64,000 nt of DNA from Prosapia bicincta (Eukaryota; Arthropoda; Insecta; Hemiptera; Cercopidae). The stretch is from positions 17,414,067-17,478,066 of the forward strand of contig JBAIZL010000002.1 in assembly GCA_036971475.1 (NCBI GenBank), in the 5' to 3' direction. The translations under genes and the position numbers were made by a program. The notes beneath the pieces are model-generated. The model made no database searches. It was not told the origin of the DNA and was given only the letters and a program-made list of their open reading frames with translations. Each line of letters starts with the position of its first letter. Positions within the stretch are counted from its first letter, which is position 1. Of the stretch, positions 37,701 to 52,700 are shown in pieces.

Positions 37701-40700
37701 TTGTCTAATTGAGAAGTATGGTTGTGTTAAGTACATTAAAACTGAAAAAAAAACTGAGTCGCTTTTTAAGGGGGTGATTTAATAATTTCTTTTAGTGATA
37801 GTTTTTTTTTACTATAAGCTTAATTCCCATTTTTATTTTGTCTACATTAAAATCAATAAATATAATATTTCTTCAACATATTCATTAAGGAGAGGCTACT
37901 TTTGCCAGTGGTATACTATGAACATCAAACCATTGGGATTATCTAAGCTTGCTTTTAAAAAAAGTAAGTTGATAACATTCTTATAATCTATGGTTTATTT
38001 CTAAACTGTATTCAAAAGTATAGTATTTAATTACTCTGAAAATTTTAAATTGGTCTTCAGGCACATGCAATTACTCATTAACATACAGTATAACCTCTCT
38101 AATTCGTCACCTTCTGTAATTTGTCACAATAATAACAAACATCATCTGCCCTGTCACATAGTATAGGCGCCATTAGATAAGGCTCCTGATGAAAGAAAGA
38201 CATGAGTCTTTCAATTACTGAAAAAATTTCTCAGCACATTCGTTGTTCTCACACACATGATAAAATGTATTAGAAGTTTTCAGCAGTCTACTGACCACAG
38301 ATTAGTAGACAGGGTTGAGTTGCAGGAAATGTCTAAATGAGGTAATTATAAAACTGTAACATTGGTTGAAAAGTATGACATTCTTCAACAGCGAAAGTGG
38401 GGTTAAGTAGCTCAGAAACCTCTTCAAATGAATTTGGTGTTGACAATTTTAAGGGTAGTAAAGGGTGGCTATACAAATTCAAAGCAAGACACAGAATTTG
38501 CCGGCTTAAAGTCGATGGTGAAAAATTGAATGCAGACAGTGAAGTGTTAGTAGATTATTCAAAGAGATTTGTTGATAAAATTAAAAGATTAAATTTAACT
38601 TGAGATCAAGTATACAACTGCAATAAAATTTAAACATAAATAGATTTAATACACCGTATTTTTTCTTGCTAGTGTTATTGTTCTTGCAAGGTACTGTAAT
38701 ATGTTTTTTTATGTTTTTATGAAAATAAAATAATGTACTGTATTTGTAGTTATACTGCAGGCTACTAGTGATTTTATAGTGTTGTTGAGCTTTTCGGTCG
38801 ACATAAATCATGTAAGTACAACATTAAATACATTACTTACTTATTTACATATTTATGTGCTAAGTTTATCCACAATTACATGTTAATTTCATGAGTTTTG
38901 TAAATCGTCTTTTTCTCGAATTCATCACCCTCTTGGTCTCAAACATATTGAATTAGAGAGGTTCTACTGTACTTTCTTTATGTGTGATGTGAGGTTCTGA
39001 ACGTTCTTTCTGTCTCCTTGATATTAGTAATGTTAGTATTGGCAGTTCATAGATCCTAAACAGCAAGATAACAGTAAAAAAAAATTATCGAGTGTTATTA
39101 CCAAATACTCAAGAGTACGTTGAATATCCAATATAGACTTGACCCCTCCACACACTACGGTGATTGAATTTCTGCCAAGTTCAATTAGATCAGCACTGAT
39201 ATCAAAAGTGTCTTGGCCTCCCCGATGAACTCCGCCAATACCTCCTGATAAGATAAGATCAAGTATGAATAAATTTAATTTAACACACTATTAAGGTTAA
39301 TGGAATAAAAATATTAAAAAAATACCCAATTTTTGTCAGAAATTAAACATTTATGCCTGCAATTTTATGTATGTAATTTATGTCGCTATTTTAAAGTTAA
39401 TGACTACATACATACATATCTGCCTGATACTTACCACTGAGATCCAGACTTTCATTTTATAGGGTTTTTTATAGAGATGTATCACCAAAACTGTTTTGGC
39501 ATTTTTAAACTGATAAAATATTGGCAGAAAATCTTACCTTTCTGAGAAATTAATCAAACCCCAATGGTTTCTTTATAGGCGAGAATTACATGTTTATATT
39601 ATCTAAAACTTGGCAATTTGAATCTACAAGGATTGAAATTCTATCCAGCTAAACTAAACTCCTGTTTCAACTGGATGACCTGGTCTAATACTGATCACAA
39701 ACTATTAGACTTTTCTTACTTTGTGGCTCTGAATTTTAAAATTAACAATATTTCAGAAAACTAAATAATTTTGGATTTCCTGAAGTGGAAGGTAGTTTAT
39801 AAAACTGCTTTTATTGTTTGTTCAAATTCAGAAGTAAAGGGTGATTCAAAAAGAGCGCCGGTTTCGATGTATCAAATTAGGAGATTTATTTTAGTGAAAA
39901 ACTGAAATTAAATATTAAAATGTTGATCTAACCTTCTGACTTTATGTCTGAAAAATGATGTCATACATGTGTCCTCCTCTACTACGCTGGCACGCAACAA
40001 CTATGACTGCATGACAAGTTTCGACTTCCATTTTGCTGATAACCCGTTGAATTTAATCCTTCAAGTCATTGATGTTTCGTGGTTTATTGGCATACACCAA
40101 TGACTTCAGATGACCCCAAAGATAAAAGTGAAACGGTCTCAAGTCACACGACCTGGGTGACCATTGATGGTAGGAATTACGAGAAATGACGCGATCCTGG
40201 AACCTTTCATGGAGCAAACTCAATTGTTTCGCGGGCAGTGTGGCAGGTGGCACCATCCTGCTGAAACCACAACTCATCAATTTCCATTTCATCCAAATGA
40301 TGCCACAAAAACTCCTTAATCATTGTACAGTATTGGTCTCCCTTTAGTGTCACGACTTGCCCTTCCTGATCTTCAAAAAAATTAGGACCAAAAGCCGCAC
40401 CAATCTGTCACTCGTTGTGCAAACATTTCCTTTTTTTCATCATGCAAGGGTTTTCTGAACCCCAGATACGGTAGTTCTGTTTGTTAACAAATCCATTTAA
40501 GTGGAAATGCGCATCACTGAAGATGATTTTCTTTGCGATGCTGTCATCCTCCTGCCATGTTCTCAATACCCAGTCAACAAACTGTCTCTTTTGGTGATCT
40601 ACCATTTTCAAAGAATGCATCGACTGAATTTTATAGGCATGATAATTTAGATCGTACCGAAGAATTTTCCATACAGAAGAACATCTTAACCCCAATTGTT

Positions 40701-43700
40701 GAGAACAGTGATGTATTAAATTCGTTGGGGTAACAACCACACTGTCACGAACCAAAGTAATGTTCTTTTAAGTTTGGTCAGAACAAAGATGTCCAGGACT
40801 TTTAAGGTCGACTGTTAAAACGTCGTCTCAAAGAACTTTTTATAAGTCTGCGAACTGTTCATTCATTCGGTGCTTCATTGAGCCCTAGAGTACTACGAAG
40901 TTACCTGACAGTAGCCGCATAGCTCTCTCCACTCTGATAAAACGTTTTAATGATTAACACTTGCTGCGCACAAGAAAACTTCACCATTGTTGGTCATTCA
41001 ATCCAAGAACGAAAGAAATACCCTGTGTGTTAAAAATCGGAATGATCCTAGAAATAGAAACGAGGACAAACACTGTTGCTAACCGATAAACAAAAATTTA
41101 CCAACCGTTTAAAAACCTAAGTTTAAGTAACAGAAGTACTTCTAGAATGCATCATAGTCTAAAGTAGTAACAAGTAAGATTTCTGGATATTAACTTAAAG
41201 TTAACAACTTAAGTTGGTTTTCCCATTCTAATTACTTTTATATAAGCTTATTTCAAGTACAGTAAAATCTCGAAAATCCAAATCCCGATATTTTGAGCTG
41301 TCGTATGATTTGAGACTATTTTATTTATTTGAAAGAAAATTAGTCGGGATCCAAGAAATGTTTACAAACATAAAGAAAATGAGTCAGGCTTTCAAGAAAT
41401 GTTTATATCAATACGGTATTTTTCTTCATCCCCATTCTGTTGTTATGCTGTTGCTCATGCTCGCTGTTATGTCGAGTTTAAAAGTCAGTATCAGTTATGT
41501 TTAGATGACAGAAGGTTAGTGGGCCGTAAAAACCTTTCTTTATTTACGCTGTAAGTTTTGACAGTCATCAAATATACCTCCACAAATGTCTAGTCTTGTG
41601 CATGACATATCAGAAAATAAAATCTCTGGAAGCATATAAATCAATCAAACAATAACGACACTCAAGATTAGATGGACTGGTCTTTATTCCTGCTATTAAT
41701 AAAACTGGATCGGGCTGTCACCACATTGATCTGGATATGAGAGGTTTTACAGTGTTTGGGTTCATTAGAAGTAATATTTTTTCTAATGCACAGGAACTTA
41801 TTTCCATGTAATCTGAGTTTTCGGTAATCCAAGGAGGTCTATGTCCCATTCATCTCGAATTACCGAGACTCTACTGTACATTTACATACACATGACTTTT
41901 TTCTTGAAAAATCTCCATTTTTACATTATTTAAAAAGTCAATCATTAATTTTATAGACTTCATTTTGTATCTTACAAGCTTTTTGTTAAAACGTAAGGTT
42001 TTGAATTGCTTCTGAAAAATTTTTCAAAAACATGACTTTTTTAGATGAAAACCAGCGTTTTTAATCACAAACAACTCAAAAAAATATTGACTTATCTCCA
42101 TAGGACATATTTAGTAGAACTAAACCCCTATGATTTTCTTCAATTTTTTTAGTGTAAAATTTTTCATTATTATTAAGAACAATAAATTACCTGTTACAAA
42201 CAGTTTAATGCCAGCATATTTTGCAGCTATTATTGTAGCAGACACAGTAGTTCCACCAGATAAGAGCTGTAACATTACATACGATGTTAAACAATGCACC
42301 CATGATTGTAATTGGTCAAAACATTTACCTGCTAACAATTAAAGGAATAGAATGACCAATTTACATATTGTTCTAAGGCACCAAATTAAGACATATCTTC
42401 ATCACATCTTTGCCAGATTATCCCATCTTTGGACAGTATTTGACAATTGATTTTTTTAATTTATGATAGGATTAGGTTTACGTATTTTTAAACTGGTGAT
42501 ATACTCTTACTTATACATTTAGTAGTGTACATTATTTTAAAGTATTTACAAGATTTTGGACAATGAAATTTTCTTATCATTTAGGCTCACAAACAAGTAA
42601 CATAAAAAACAATTTTTAAATAAATTCCAACAAGGTTAACAAAGAAAAATATTATTTTATTTACCCTAGAGCACTATTTTTTATATTGTGTGGTAACCAT
42701 GGCAAAAGTTTAAGGTTGTACAATGTAGGTTTCAACGGCAACTAGATGGGTGAAAACATTCATATATTTCTCTAAAAAAAATATTTCTAGGTATTGGAAA
42801 GTTGCCGCAGTGCCAAGGCATGCTAGACTTCGGACATGAAAATCCTCAGTTTGAATCTGGGTGGACCCCACACATTTTATAATTTAATTACTGAGTCAAT
42901 ATTTGAAAAAAACTTTATTAACATCAATTGTCATAAACTATAGGTTAAAAAAATGTTTTGAACTTGATTGGATGAATAAAAACCTATTTTATTAATAATT
43001 GAAAATTTGTACAAGATATATATCAAGAGAGTGTGAGCTAATAGAAGGGATTTAAGGAGAGTTCATTCAACCAAGCTCAGAAAAATGATGGTTATATAAA
43101 ACCTTTTAATAAAATGCTTTGATTAGATTTACAAATAATTGTATGCAGGGGGTGATGTTGATCGCCTACTCGTGGTAAATTTTTACAATTCAAATGAAAC
43201 GTCTACCATGCAGACATGAATGTTTACTTTATGGTTGAAGCAGGAGCAGCTACAGAAACTCCTGACTTTTATCAGACAAAGGGCTACATGCAGTCACTGC
43301 TTTAAAGAGATCACAACAAATAGCATCTGGTATCTATATAGGAGTCAGAGATAGTCTCACAGCAAATTTTAAGATCGTGCATGAGATGGATGATAAAGAT
43401 AAACTGGAAGCGGTTTTGATTGAAACATGGAAAAACAAACAACATTTTAATATTGTCAGTCTCTATAATCTCCCAGGAAACACACAATATTTTGAAGGAA
43501 AAGAGGAAGAGATTTTTACAGTCTGTCACCGTGATGGGGCTACACATATTTGTCACCGGTTGGAAGGATAACCCAAAAATTAATCGATAACAATCAACTC
43601 CAAGTCATAAATAACACTCCAACATTCTAATCATATACTGGAAATTTATCAAGACCAGACTTAGTAATACCCATCTAAATATTGCTGACAGAACCAATGC

Positions 43701-46700
43701 AAAACTACTGGAAGATTCAGGCAGTTGCGGCCACAAAGCTATACTCATAAACATAGGGACAAATAAAACCGAATACATAAATATCAGAGCTCCCAGATGG
43801 AATTTTAAGAAAGCATATTGGAACAAATATCAAAGGGTTACAGATGAGGTTCTGGATAACTTAGCGATTCCAAAAATACCCAAGAAAGCTACCAGCCTTA
43901 CAAATCAAATAAATATCGAATGCGCTCTTAAATGAGTACCCAGAGAAGAAGTAAAAAAGTTTAGACCCAACTGGAATGTGACACTAACCTCGCTAAATAA
44001 AAAACGCAATCAATCACGTAAAATAGCCGAAAGAACAAAAACTCAACAAGATTTGAGATGCCGTAGAAAACACCAGGCTGAATTATACCGCAAAGCAAAG
44101 ACATCCAAACGATTGGCCTACAAATCTGTTACTACTAATTTAGACTATTGGAAGGATGGCACCAAAGCCCATCGCTATATATCTTGGCTAAATAACCATG
44201 CCCCCAAATAAATTCGACAGCCTATACAGTACCCAAGTAAATCCTTCACAGACCCATATGAAGCTGCAAATGCACTAAATAAGCATTACGCACCAGCCGC
44301 ACAAGTGTGAACAAAACTGTCATTAAGACCACTGAAGTAAAACGCCAATACCATCTTGCCTCGAAGAGAATACACACGAAATCTTCACATCATCTTTTAC
44401 AATCACCGAACTAGAAAAGGCTCTAGCACGAACTAAACTTAAGAAAGCTGCAGGTATTGATGAAATATATCCGGAATTCATTGTGAACTTGGGAGACGAA
44501 GCCAAGAAAACCTTTCTGGCCATGGTGAACCTGACCTGGAAACATTATGTACCTCAGCAATGCAGAAAAGCCAAAATATTACTTATTCTGAAGAAGGATA
44601 AACCCCCTAATCAACCCGAAAGTTACAGGACTATATCCCTAACCAGCGCCAGCTGTAAAGTGGCAGAAAAGATGGTGGTCCACCGATTTAATCAATACAT
44701 CGAACAAAAAGGTATGCTAGATGATGCTCAAGCTGGGTTTCCAATACACCATAGTACAATGGATCATGTAATGAGTTTTACACAACTCGTCAAAGATGGA
44801 TACCACAAAAGGATGTCTACTTTAGCGGTTCTAGTGGATTTCAAGGCCGCTTATGATACCGTATGGAGCCCAATGCTTTTACTCAAATTGGCAACAAATG
44901 GCATATCCAGAAACCTTTTTAGGTGGATCAAATTGTCGCTGTCACAAAGACTATTTCGAGTGCAATATAGAAACCAAAAGTCAAAGTTTCGTATTCAAAA
45001 ATAAGGCCTCACTCAAGGAGCTGTGCTTAGCTGCACGCTGTTTAACATGATGATTGATAACGTACTTGACGCCGTTATGGAAGTGCCAGGAATCAAAGCA
45101 CTATTATATGCAATTACTTACTTATGTGGGCAACAAGCAGCAGTAACCTAGCGCTTGAAACAGCATTAAATGATGCTCTCAGAAAGTTGGAAATGTGGAC
45201 CAGTTAGCTCCATGAAAACCACTTTTCAACTGTACTCGCTTTCCACCAAAGTACCCTGTAACTCTTTGTATTACAAAAGCGATCTGTTGGAAGAAAGTAA
45301 TCTCTCCAAATACCAGGGTGTAGTACTTGATAGACGTCTGACATGGAATCATCATGACGAACAGTGGACGGAAAAAGGAACAAAAATATTAAAAACACTG
45401 ACAGCTACAACATGGGGTACAAGCCAGGATGTCCTAATAACTACCTATAAGTCATATATTAGACCTGTCCTTGACTACGGAAGTGAAGTGACCATCACAA
45501 GCAACCGTAACACCCTCAGTAAATTCGACATTGTGCAGAACACAGCATTAAGGATCATAACGGGTGGACCTAAATCCACACTCATTGCAGCAATGGAGGC
45601 ACAAATGAAGTATAGTTCAATGGAAAGCCATAGAGAGAAAACAGCTTTCCGATTCTGGCAGAGACACAGAGGAGTATACACTTATTGGACAAACTACAGA
45701 CAAGCCACGGCCCGACTGAAGACTCAAATAACCCCAATGGTGTCCTATAAGATAGTGGCTCTAAAGTATGGAATAGCCTTAAAGAAGACAGCACTGCTTC
45801 TTTTTTCACGGATTTTTCCACAATCTACCAAAAGCTAATTGCAGATTGAAGAGCCACAGTCAGCCGAAATCAGCATCCCTGGACATAGAACTGAAGCATG
45901 CAGCCCTACATACCACCAACGAAGAGTACCCACTACCAGAATGGTTACATATATACACGGATGGGTCATCAATACCGGAAACAAGTTCACCAGAGCTGCC
46001 TACTACAGTTGCAATTTTGAGGGATACCTAGCAGTGGGAGCTCCACAGACCAACTACGATAGAGAAATAGCAGTAGCAGCTGAACTAAAGAAAGTAGCCC
46101 CTACACAGGCAGTTTTCTTTGTTAATTCACAAGCGGCTATCCGAAACCGATCACGCAATACAGATACAGACTGCAAATGAACAATGGAAACCAGAAAAGT
46201 CCTGGAACACCTGGCAAATAAAGGTTGGCATATAACTTTACAATGGATCCTAAGCCATGTTAGCATCTATGGAAATGAGAGGTCAGACTTTCTGGCCAAA
46301 AAAGGCACATCCATGGGACAACCCATTTGCAAAGCATGAAAGCCCTTATCAATGCAACTATCGATAGGGCCAGCAAACTGCACCTCACACAGCAATCAGC
46401 AGGAAGAAAACAAGAAAACCTTGTCAGTGCAGGACCCATCAACCACAGACTTCCAAGAGCTGTAGGCGTTGCCAAGTTCAGAATGCAAACCTGCCACGAC
46501 TACTTGGCCGCCCATCTACATCACATCGGTGTGCTCACAACACTGGAATGCCCTCTCTGTGGACGCAGATCATCTGATGAAATGCAACGCACTCGACCAT
46601 TCCAGAGATGATGATGACCCACTTGTTCGTCTATACTGGATCGCTCGGATTGTGACTAATTTAATCTAGTTGATGATATTTTGACTCTTTATACAACTTT

Positions 46701-49700
46701 TTATTTGTATTTGAAACATGAAACACATTTTAAATATCTTATACAATCATAAATTTTGTAATTTGTAGCTGGAATAAAAAAAATGATTCATGGATTGTAT
46801 TTAAAACCTGTCAAGGCCTCTAAAATGTTGTTCTGTTGGAATGGGAAAGAGCTATCAGCAATCACCATAAGATAAACAAAGTTAGCAAACCTACATTATA
46901 CATATACTGAATTTAAAAGTGGGTTCACACATACCTCACTCCATCCAAGACATTTTTGATATTTTCCTTTTTAGCTTCAGCTGGGCTCAATTTCACTAGT
47001 TTTGCTATCTAAATTATTTTAAAATGATTCAATGTACAGGGCTATCATAAAAGAATGGTGCAGTTTCGAACATGGTTTAAAGAAAACCCGAATTACTTAC
47101 AGTTAATGTTGTTTATTCATCTAATTTGTCATCTGAAACAGGTTTTTTTAACATAATTAATAAATTTCAATACGTGCGCCCTTAGTCGCTAGACAAATGT
47201 CCAAACGATACTAAACTTCTCTCCAAACATTTGTTAACATTTTTTCAGTTAAGGTTGTCATTGCTTCATTAATTATGTTTTTTAAGTGGTTCAGGTTACA
47301 AATTTTTTGAGAATAAACAATGCTTTTGATGTACCCCTACAAGAAAAAATCACAAGGTGTCAGGTCTGGACTCCTTGAAGACCACAGCATAGGTCCTTAC
47401 CAACTTATCCATCGATCTCCAAATGTTTTGTTCAAAGCGTCCGTGACCAACGCACTGAAGTGTGGGGAAGCACCATCTTGTTGGAAATGAAGTTGATGAA
47501 TGTTTTCGAGTTCATCTAGATGAGGAAAGCAATATTCCCTACAATCTTCCTATGAATTACTAAAACCTCACCATTCTTTTATGATAAGCCTGTATTTTCT
47601 CAAGGCAGGGACCAGTTATAATTCAATGACAGTAAGCTCCACAAAAACCCCTTTTTAACTGGTCACGCTTTCCACCAAAGTACCCAGCATCTCTTTTCAT
47701 TACAAAAGCGATCCGTTGGAAGAAAGTAATCTCTCCAAATACCTGGTTGTAGTACTTGATAGATGTCTGACATGGAGTCCTCATGTCGAACAGTGTGCGG
47801 AAAAAGCAACAAAAAGAACAAAAATATTAAAAAGACTGACAGCTACAACATGGGGTGCAAGCCAGGATGTCCTAATAACTACCTATAAGTCATATATCCA
47901 CGGAAGTCATATATATAAGTCCTTGACCACGGAAGTGAAGTGTCCATCACAAGCAACTGTAACATCCTCAGTAAATTGGCCGACTGAAGCTCAAATAACC
48001 CCAATAGCGTCCTATGAGAGGGTGGCCTTAAAGTATGGAATAGCCCTAGAGAAGCCAGCACTGCTTGCAGATTGCCACGGGTTTTTCCACAATTTACCAA
48101 AAGCTAATTCCAGATTGAAGAACCACAGTCAGACGAAATCAGCTTCCCTGGACATAGAACTGAAGCATGCAGCCCTACATACCACCAACGAAGAGTACCC
48201 ACTACCAGAATGGTTACATATATACACGGATGGGTCATCAATACCGGAAACAAGTTCACCAGAGCTGCCTACTACAGTTGCAATTTTGAGGGATACCTAG
48301 CTGTTCGAGTTAGCGCTCGAAGTTTCAATTTGCTTTGACCTACCTAACAGCTGTACCGTGACGTATTGGTCACGTGATCTCTGACCCGCTAATCGATATC
48401 CGAAAACTATTGATTTTCTTGGATGAACTCTATGCACCCCCACTCCCTTCTTATTTTCTACGTTAATTTCCGCTTCAACACAAAGGAGAATCGTTCTGAC
48501 CCTCGAATAGTGCAGTCCTACGTTAAACCTCGTAGCCTATTCCGCATGGCTTTTGTTTCAGACAATTTAAAGTACCGCTTTCGTTCGTTAATTGTGCTTA
48601 AGGTGCGGACCGCGTTAATGAACTTTTAATGAACTTTTAATGAACATTTTAATGAACATTTTAACTGTATATTTTCGCCGTGTTAGTAAAAGTGTCGCCC
48701 GATTTCGCCGGTTGCGCAATCTTAGTGCGTGTACTCGCGGCAATAAACTAAGTGCTTTGTAAGCTTAACTTTTACGTTTACTCATATTTCAATTGAGTTT
48801 TTTAGTTGCGTGATCGCCTTCAAGAATTCTACACTGCCTGAGACGACCACAGTACTGTGGAGACTTCACCTCGATTCCAACGTTGCATCACTTCTTACCT
48901 AGGGTAAGTGCGTAGTTAAGGAATATGAACAATTTATAATTTATTTGTATTAAATTCAGTGTCGTTGCGTTTTTATTGTTAAATGACTCTATTTTGCTTA
49001 GAACAGTGCTTAAGCTTGCTATGTTAAATATTAACGTAAATTACGCAATCCAGAGTAACCTTGTTAACAATAGGGCTTACCGCACCTCGTGGTTTTAATT
49101 CTAACCTTTTTAATCTGCGGATTAAACATTGGTCCTCCGGGCCGGATTATTTGAATTATTTCAGTGACCTAGGGTTGTTCTTTAAATTTCACGATAATTG
49201 TATTAGTGACCACGTGGTTCCTTTGTAACCAAATTAAACATTTGTTGAGTTATTTCAGCGATAAAAATTTATAAATTTTTAAAATTTTTAAAGCTGTGAC
49301 TAACGTAAGCATGTGCTTACCGCGACGTGGAGAAATGTGCGTCACATCGATACAGGAAAATGGTAACGATAATTACCGGTGCCACATTGCGCAATAAGCC
49401 ACGTGGCTCATAGTTGCACGATTACGAGCAAGGAAGTGTTTATGCTTGCTACGACTTACAAATTTTATACAGTCCACTTTATTATCGCGTTTGAACTTAT
49501 AGTGAGGTTTTTTAATTTCAATTGTTTGTGGTTTTGAAATTTATTAAAATGGAAATTAATACGGAGTATTATTTGTCTAAATTGAGAGATATTGTAGGCG
49601 AGCTGGAACAAGTGAAAAATGTGCTTAACGATAAAGAAATACCAGAAGGCCTCGCACGGGAAATTCGACGAATTCAATCTAATTTTATCGAAACTTATGA

Positions 49701-52700
49701 GATACTAGAGAAAACGTTCGCCAGTCAAGTTGCCGATCTTGCTGAAAATGCCTTTAAAATTAAAAAGCAATTTCAGGACACGTATTTGCCAATGTTGGCT
49801 AAATATCCGAACATTATTAAGACCGAGGTGAAGTTAACCTCGCAGGTCAACCCCGGCACAAGTTCGCCTCACTTACCTAACCTTACAATGCCTAGCTTTT
49901 CAGGCAATAGTAATGAATGGATTGACTTTATAACAATGTTTGACTCAATGGTGCATTGCAATAGCAATATTAATGCCATACAGAAATTTCAGTATTTGAA
50001 GTCAGCGCTTAAAGGAGACGCTTTAGCCATCGTTACGGGACTTACAATATCTGAGCATAATTATGATATCGCATATCAAGCCTTACGCAATCGTTACGCT
50101 AACCCTCGCCGTTTAGCCGATCATTATTTTCAAATCATTAAAGACTTTAAGCCTATTAAGAACGCGTCTCAGAGTGAACTTAACCGATTTTTAACCGCAC
50201 ATTCAAATGCTGTGTGCGCACTAAAGGCTGTCCAGTTAGACGACTTAGCGGACTTCTTACTTTTTCAAATGTCTGTTGGTAACTTAGATGCACAGACTCG
50301 ACTTAACTTTGAAACCAGATTGGGAACAAATCAAATGCCCACGTACAGACTTTTAAATGATTTCGTCACTGAGCAGGCTAGAGCAATGGAGTTGCTCAAT
50401 CAACCCTCTGCCGCGACTGCAGTTAACTCAGGATTAGGTCAGCAACCTCGAGTGATGGTCTCTGCGTTGAATGACTCAAATATCAGCGGTGCCCCTAATT
50501 TAAATATTGACCATGTCGAAGCTAACCTCGAAGCTGAACATAGTCCAACGGTCCAGCCGTCGACGTCTTATGTTAGTACGGCTACGTCTCAAATGCTACC
50601 ACGCACTTATGCGCCCAGACCTGTGATGCAGAGCCCCATACGGCCGTCTGCAGGAGGGAGACAAGGAAATGTGCTGCCAATTATGAACGCGCCTAGGCTT
50701 TCAGTTTTCCGACATCGGTTGCCACCGCTTCACATGGCTCAAGCCAACATATCAACCACTCATACTGGGATGTGTTATTATTGCGGCTCAAACCATAATG
50801 TTTTTAATTGCCAGTCGTTTCTGGAATTAACTGTGTCCGAACGTAAAAGTGCCATTGGAAAATTACGACGTTGTTTTAACTGTCTTGGATCACACTTTCA
50901 GTCCAAATGTAAATCTATGAAACAGTGTAAACAGTGTGGAGAGTCACACCACACATTGTTACACGACAACTCTCCTGCACAACAACGACTATTTTCACCG
51001 CGACATACTCGTTCAACAGCTAGACCTAACCTTTTGGGTCACAGCCCTAGATTTCAATCAGTAGCGTCAAATGACAATAGCCATCAGAATAAGGACGCCC
51101 AAGGTACTATTCAGTCCAAACGTGCTGCGCCAGTCACTATGCAACCGGTTAATCAACCACTACAACCTAACTTGTTGCCTATTATGAGTGCGCCTAGAAC
51201 GTCAACATTTCGCAATCGCTCGCCACCGCTTAACCTCAATCAGTCTAACATGCCTACCACGCGTGTAGGTAAATGCTACTACTGCGGAGAAAGTCACTGC
51301 ATCATTAATTGTCAACGATTTATTTCTCTTACCATAGCGGAACGCATTAACGCTATTTCAAAATTACAACGGTGTTATAATTGTCTCGGCTCTCATTATC
51401 AAGCTCAGTGTCAGTCTCGTCATCGTTGTAGACAATGCAGCCAAGCACATCACACACTGCTGCACAACGACGCACCGCCGCAGCAATGACTAGCCGCCCC
51501 ACAACGCCTTAGGCCGACCGCTAGCCATCCAATCGATACTAAAGCTCAACCTCGTTCTTTGTCATGCAACATTACCTCGTCTCTCGCCCTGTTGGGCACC
51601 GCGCAGGTCATCATTCAGGACCAATTTGGCCGACCGCTTCCATTTAGAGCACTTATAGATCCAGGCAGTCAAATCTCTGTCATAACTAAGCATGCGAGCA
51701 CTCTGTTGAATTTACCCGCTCGGAAATCAAATCTTTCTTTGATTGGTGTCGCAGCCAAGACAACCCGCATTCATGAGTACGTCACTTTGCTTATTTTCTC
51801 GAGACATGACCCAGGTGTCATGCTCACCGCAGAAGCCGCTGTGCTTCCCCGCATTACTGACCCGCTTCCATCTACCGCTTTGGCGCCTTGCATACGCGCT
51901 CAATATCAGCACTTACCGCTGGCTGACCCTCAGTTCGACACCCCTTCCGGTGTTGACATCATTCTAGGTGCTGACATTTTCACACAGATACTTGTGAACG
52001 GACCTTGTAATATTATCCACGGACAACCCTCGGCACTCAACACCAGGTTAGGTTGGGTCATCATGGGTCCCATACCTTATAGCATGCCTCAGCAGCCACG
52101 TGTATTCATCACTACTCTGAAGTCAATCGATGACAACATTAGACGCTTTTGGGAAGTTGAGGAAGTCGCACCAGCAAATCACCTCAGCCCTGAAGATCAA
52201 CTGTGTGAGGAACTGTTCGCAACCACTACTGATCGTAACGCAACGGGAAGATACATCGTAGCACTTCCATTTAAGCCGGAAGCTATCTCGCTTAAGTCTA
52301 ACCGTAACACTGTTCTTGCGAGTTATCATGCGTCAGAAAGACGTTTAAGCCGCCAGCCTGAGGTAGCCATACAATATCATCAGTTTATGGCCGAGTATAT
52401 CGCTCTCGGGCACATGTACCCTGCCCTCAAGGCTTCTGACTATCTTATTCCGCACCATTGCGTATTTAAGACCACCAGCTCTACTACTAAGCTTAGAGTG
52501 GTATTTAACGCGTCATCACCCGATTGCCACGCAAACACTCTGAATCAGCAAATGTTATCCGGTCCTAAACTGCAAAAGGACTTGGCTAATTTAATCATCT
52601 CTTTCCGTTTATATACTTACGCTGTTTGCACCGACATCAAGATGATGTACCGTCAAATTTTGGTCCGACCTGAGGATCGTTCGTATCAGCACATACTTTA

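Larger units (their letters stand above)
46639..48301. repeat. Duplicated block, copy 2, merging into a LINE fragment
   Basis: Nearly identical to 20731 onwards, including the cassette (46935-47008), mariner MITE (47037-47592) and LINE thumb region. After about 48120 it no longer follows copy 1 but matches the LINE at about 45900-46027, so the copy is a mosaic. Confidence 0.85.

Noticed and set aside
38189..38245. CCTGATGA followed by a 7-bp hairpin (GAAAGAC/GTCTTTC) and later GAA
   Set aside because: Looks like a hammerhead, but seven bases separate the hairpin from GAA and no palindrome of the right kind follows; it lies inside a pogo element.
48423..48629. 68-codon ORF in the BEL LTR, repeated at 55758-55964
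   Set aside because: Present only because both LTRs are identical; no domain and LTR sequence is normally non-coding.
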